NCBI GenBank assembly: GCA_048013815.1
Contig: CM106586.1
Coordinates: 16,926,001-16,990,000 of the forward strand
Length of the DNA: 64,000 bases
Source of the DNA: Setoptus koraiensis
Taxonomy: Eukaryota; Arthropoda
Direction: 5' to 3'
Position numbers and translations under genes: made by a program. The notes under the pieces were generated by a model. The model was not told the origin of the DNA, ran no database searches, and worked only from the letters and a program-made list of their open reading frames with translations. Every line of letters begins with the position of its first letter. The first letter of the stretch is position 1. Shown here piece after piece: positions 60,351-64,000 of the stretch.

Positions 60351-63300
60351 ATAGCCTGAGAAATGCTTTTGATCGACACACTCCATCAAAGTGACCAACA
60401 TTTGTTGTTGCGCCAGCCGACAAGACAGGACGGGACTAGATCACAATCGCTTGCCAATTGGCTTGATGTCTGGCCAGTAGTGCGTATCTGGCGGATGTTG
60501 AAAAGAAATGACGACCGTCGATGATTAATCACATTGGATTTGCTTTTAAGGTTCAAAAGAAGATTAACATCTTGACACTGATATCGGGAAACCTGTTGAT
60601 ATGGATTATGGTGTTAATTGATCGTTGCCGGCCGGTGAAAGTATTATGCACAGACTACGTTCGTTCACCTGCAATCAAAATGTGTCTCCAATCTATCTAA
60701 TCAAATTGTCAGCCCTTCAGCGCTAAGTTGTATGTCATTTGTTATTGGCTAATTTGGCTTGCGTGTCTCAATGTGTGTGCGTGTGTGTGTGACTCTGTCT
60801 GTTTGTGTAACGGCACTGATTGCTGTTGACCTGATTCGTATGTTAATGATGATGACGTCGATGGCAATCGTAGCCGACTAGCAGACTCATCGCGTTTGTG
60901 TCAATGTGAACTCAACGCTCAGCATTGTAAACAACAACAATAACAACAACAAAAACTACATACATAACAAGATATTAATAATAATAACAATAATTATTGC
61001 GTCGAATGACGATCACAGCCTAACACAAATATCAATTCTTTGTCTGTTCTCATTCATTCACCGCTGTTGGTGAGTGAACCCTCATCTTTTGTTTATGCAC
61101 CAAGCGAGAAGAAATCAAAAACAAATTGTGTGTCAGTGTTGGGCTCGTTATTTCTCTATTGCAACAACAAATTATTCGAATCTTTTGTACCGTTGTAGCC
61201 AGAACTAATCTAATTATTCTTGCTGCAAAGAGTGGCTCTCTGTTTGATCGTGATGGTCAAGATAGCACGAAATTGCCTTATATCTTATCAGCTTGAGTGT
61301 GTTTGTTATCAGAAGACTCTGGTGTCTAGTCGGATGTACGAATTTAGTGCCTGGGTGCTTGTTCACTTCAATATATAATCGTGTAGTCATGTGCTAAACC
61401 TGAAATGGTACGTTGCCCAAATGTGTTAGATTTGGTGTTATCATGGTGGGATTCTCTCTGAGGGATTTCACCACAGACAATGTGATGGCATGTTATGCAA
61501 TGCAACCAATAGAATCTAGCTCGAGTCTAATTATACATGCAGTTGTGAATGTCAAACAGGTCAAAGGTGTCGTATGGTCGGACAGGTGGTGCAGACACGC
61601 AGGCACTGTTGGCAAACCAACATGCTTTGATAGTTGTGCAGTGTATTATCGGCTTTACACGGTATCATCATTAAAAGTATCATCATTAACAAAGGTTATG
61701 CGTATGCAACTAAAACAAAAGGTCTCTTTTATTTATGAATAATCCGTTTGCGCCTACACTTACAGTCAACTTGCAATCAAACGCCGTCATCTAGATAAGG
61801 TAAGATATTAATAGGCATAACTAGGCGAGAGTGGCGGAGGAGAGAGCGTGAAAGAATGCTCTTGTCGAAAGTTTACCGCTATCAGTGCGCGGTCATCATT
61901 AGTATAAGAGAGAGAGAGAATGATATGGACAGCTTTTGCTGATTTGTGCGATGGACGCCAGCAAATATCCAGCTTAAACCTACTGATTAGCCTGATCCTC
62001 AATGTTGATTAATTCTTCACTCATGCCATCTCTCTATTTTGTGCATTGCACAATATAAAACATGCCTGCTTGATTAGACTTTAATTGATTTTATTCCGCT
62101 CTCATCCAATACAACCCAGTAAGATCCGATACAATCCGATCCGATCCCATCCTAACCAATCTCGTTTAGTCTGGCTCGTCTTGTCTTGTCTTGTCTCGCC
62201 TGGTCTGGTCTGGACTGGTCCAGTTGATTCGGTACATCTAATGCTCATAACGATGCTACATGGGCATTACATTTTTGCTACGATTTAGTAAATGACAAGC
62301 ACCGAACAACACGGATTTTATCATGTCTAAAAATAGAGAAAGGGTTAGTATTGTATATTAATTATTATGCATAGCAATAACCGGTGCACTAATGCCCAGC
62401 TAGCAATTAAAACCTCTTCCCATTATTATATACACAAGAGCACATAGAAACATGGACACACAGACAATTCATAAATGCTAAACACAAGTGATCGTGATGA
62501 TGCTGATTGTTGAACGGCCGGATTGTTTTTCATACGGCTAACGGCTTCACGAAGCTCAATCCAATCAATTATATAACGCTTATCGTCTGGCAAAAAGTTT
62601 ACTCTATCGCTAATTTGTTCAACTATTAGCTAGGTGATTCTAACTGGCTTGCCATTTGATAGCGAGCCAGTAAGTTGAGGCTCAAGGTAAAACGAGTGTG
62701 TATTGTTGTTGTTGTTGTTGTTGCTGTTTTGCAACAACAGGCTAGCGCAATCGTGAAACGCCTCCTCAATTCTTTTTCCTGTTTCTACCTATCACTAGTA
62801 ATGCTGTTACGGGTGTCATTATTACATAATATGTATATATATATTAATATGTATACATGTATGTATGAATGAGCCAATGAATGTATGTATGTATGCTTAC
62901 GATGATAGAAATAGAACCAATCTACCTGGCAAGCGCGCCGCTGCAATTGACAGAACAGTGACTTGATATTCTATCCAGGATATGAAATAAAATAACTTCA
63001 ATCTATGTGGACACCTTGTCTGTGTCGAATTGCCAAGCAATTCAATTGGTGCAATTTAAACAAATCAGTTGGTTGCGTTGTATGTGGTGCTGACTTATGT
63101 GTAAATTATGGTCGTATCAGTAATTTGTAATATAGATACTGATGTTTCGAAGCAGTGAAAAGAAAAGGAAAACCACTGGAGTGCAATGGTTGAGATTATT
63201 ACCAGAGTACAATTAGTCTAATACGCATCAGTTGTTGAGGTGGGGAGAGAGAGAAAGAGATAGGATTGTTGCTGCTAACTCTACTTGTTGGCATTGATGC

Positions 63301-63808
63301 TGAAACAATATAAATTTTTTCTCTTTCTGTTAACAACAATGAGAATTTTTGTATCCACAACTGACTGTATGTCGATCAACAACCAGTTGTTGTCGAGCTA
63401 GCCAATAGGCCAGATAATAATACAACAATAATTTCGGCGTGTGTGCCTGTTGCCCCATCAATTGAGCAGTTACGTTTCATATTATGCCATTGCCATGGCA
63501 CCACCACCAAACAACAAATCCACACATTTAATTATAGTGGTCACCTTATTACGACTACCACAACTACTTGGACTCATTAGGACGCTCACTCTCGCTGCTG
63601 ATTGGCCTGTTAATTCGTATACAATAAAAACAGCTCACACCCACACGAGTGGCTTGATGATAGCATCAGCTTCAGCTAATTGACCCTCTTTATAATCTCG
63701 TTCTCTTTCTCTCTTCATGTCTGACACCTTTGTGTATCTATCTATATTATTAATTGGACGAAGCTTATTGTCGTTGAATCTTTAGCACAATCTTTTTTTT
63801 TCCACCAG
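60351..63808. other. 3' flank of the CCDC88 gene and intergenic DNA
   Basis: About 3.5 kb, AT-rich, with the 3' untranslated region of the CCDC88 homologue at the start. It contains short CAA/AAT repeats at about 60930-60995, a pentamer-like CCGAT/TTGTC simple tract at about 62120-62220 and ATGT repeats near 62835-62900. No gene is supported. Confidence 0.5.
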
Positions 63809-63971
63809 ACGCAATAGTCGTAGAGTGTGTGTTTTGACTAATAATCTGGATTCTTTCAGCGAGATAGTTGAGCGAAGAAATCCAGTAAAGCCATCGCATG
63901 TTGTTCACATTGACAAAATGGTAGCCGCCTCTGATGGTTTCAAAAAATTAGTGATAGTCACGTTTCTCTAG
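63809..63971 (+). CDS. Probable exon of an unidentified gene at the right edge
   Basis: A very strong acceptor (long T tract, then CCACCAG) at 63808 starts a frame open to a TAG at 63971, about 54 codons. The product reads NNLDSFSEIVERRNPVKP, then SHVVHIDKMVAASDGFKK, which looks like ordinary globular protein. Possible donors lie at the GTAGCC after DKM (about 63929) or at the GTGATA after FKKL. The exon is phase 2 at its start, so it does not continue the CCDC88 reading frame. Other exons would lie at unseen places upstream or beyond the window. I do not recognise the family. Confidence 0.4.
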
Positions 63972-64000
63972 CGAGACTTTTATAAACGAACATTTCCTCC

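Noticed and set aside
61413-61742. 109-codon plus-strand ORF
   Set aside because: There is no recognisable motif and no splice context, and a short direct repeat (AAAGTATCATCATTA) lies inside. It is probably chance.
1-64000. CRISPR arrays, transposase or reverse-transcriptase genes, viral-type elements, tRNA and rRNA genes
   Set aside because: I looked for these and saw none. The clustered repeats are microsatellites or simple tandem arrays, no DDE or RT motifs appeared in any frame, and no tRNA-like T-arm with matching acceptor stem was found by eye. A tRNA scan and repeat-library search would settle this.

Overview
The window looks like nuclear DNA of an arthropod, most likely a chelicerate and perhaps a mite. 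Genes are split by spliceosomal introns, many only 46-110 nt and a few of several kb. One gene encodes a secreted chitin-binding cuticle protein. Coding regions are crowded with Gln, Asn and Ser runs. The taxon is inferred from gene content and style, not proven.

Layout from left to right. 1-3.8 kb (minus strand): the 5' part of a small predicted secreted protein, a golgin-84 homologue (1142-2977) and an unrecognised two-exon small ORF. 3.8-17.2 kb: a three-exon cuticle protein with one peritrophin-A chitin-binding domain (8560-13547, minus) between long, relatively GC-rich non-coding stretches; one of its introns carries a decamer tandem array. 17.2-25.1 kb is the gene-dense core: SUGP1 (minus) head-to-head with EAPP (plus) over 393 bp, then a six-exon lipase (plus). 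Inverted fragments of SUGP1 coding sequence lie just past its 3' end. 25.2-34.5 kb: a giant SASH/SLY-family adaptor (minus), tail-to-tail with the lipase and with one coding exon over 8 kb. 34.5-48.7 kb: mostly non-coding, rich in CAN triplet repeats, containing an aldo-keto reductase (41240-42391, minus). 48.7-60.4 kb: a plus-strand CCDC88 (Daple/Girdin) homologue split by a 6.6 kb intron that holds in-phase, coding-looking segments. The right edge has one likely exon of a further gene.

The genes are ordinary cellular functions: Golgi tethering, splicing, E2F-linked regulation, lipid hydrolysis, scaffold signalling, carbonyl reduction, Wnt/G-protein scaffolding and cuticle. They do not form a common pathway and I see no novel multi-gene system. 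What stands out is domain loss or change in recognisable orthologues: golgin-84 without its coiled coil, SUGP1 without SURP modules, CCDC88 without a visible HOOK domain, and a lipase with a C-terminal membrane anchor. Short coding-like islands that fit no recognised gene also occur. Splice sites were called by eye from GT-AG signals and reading phase.
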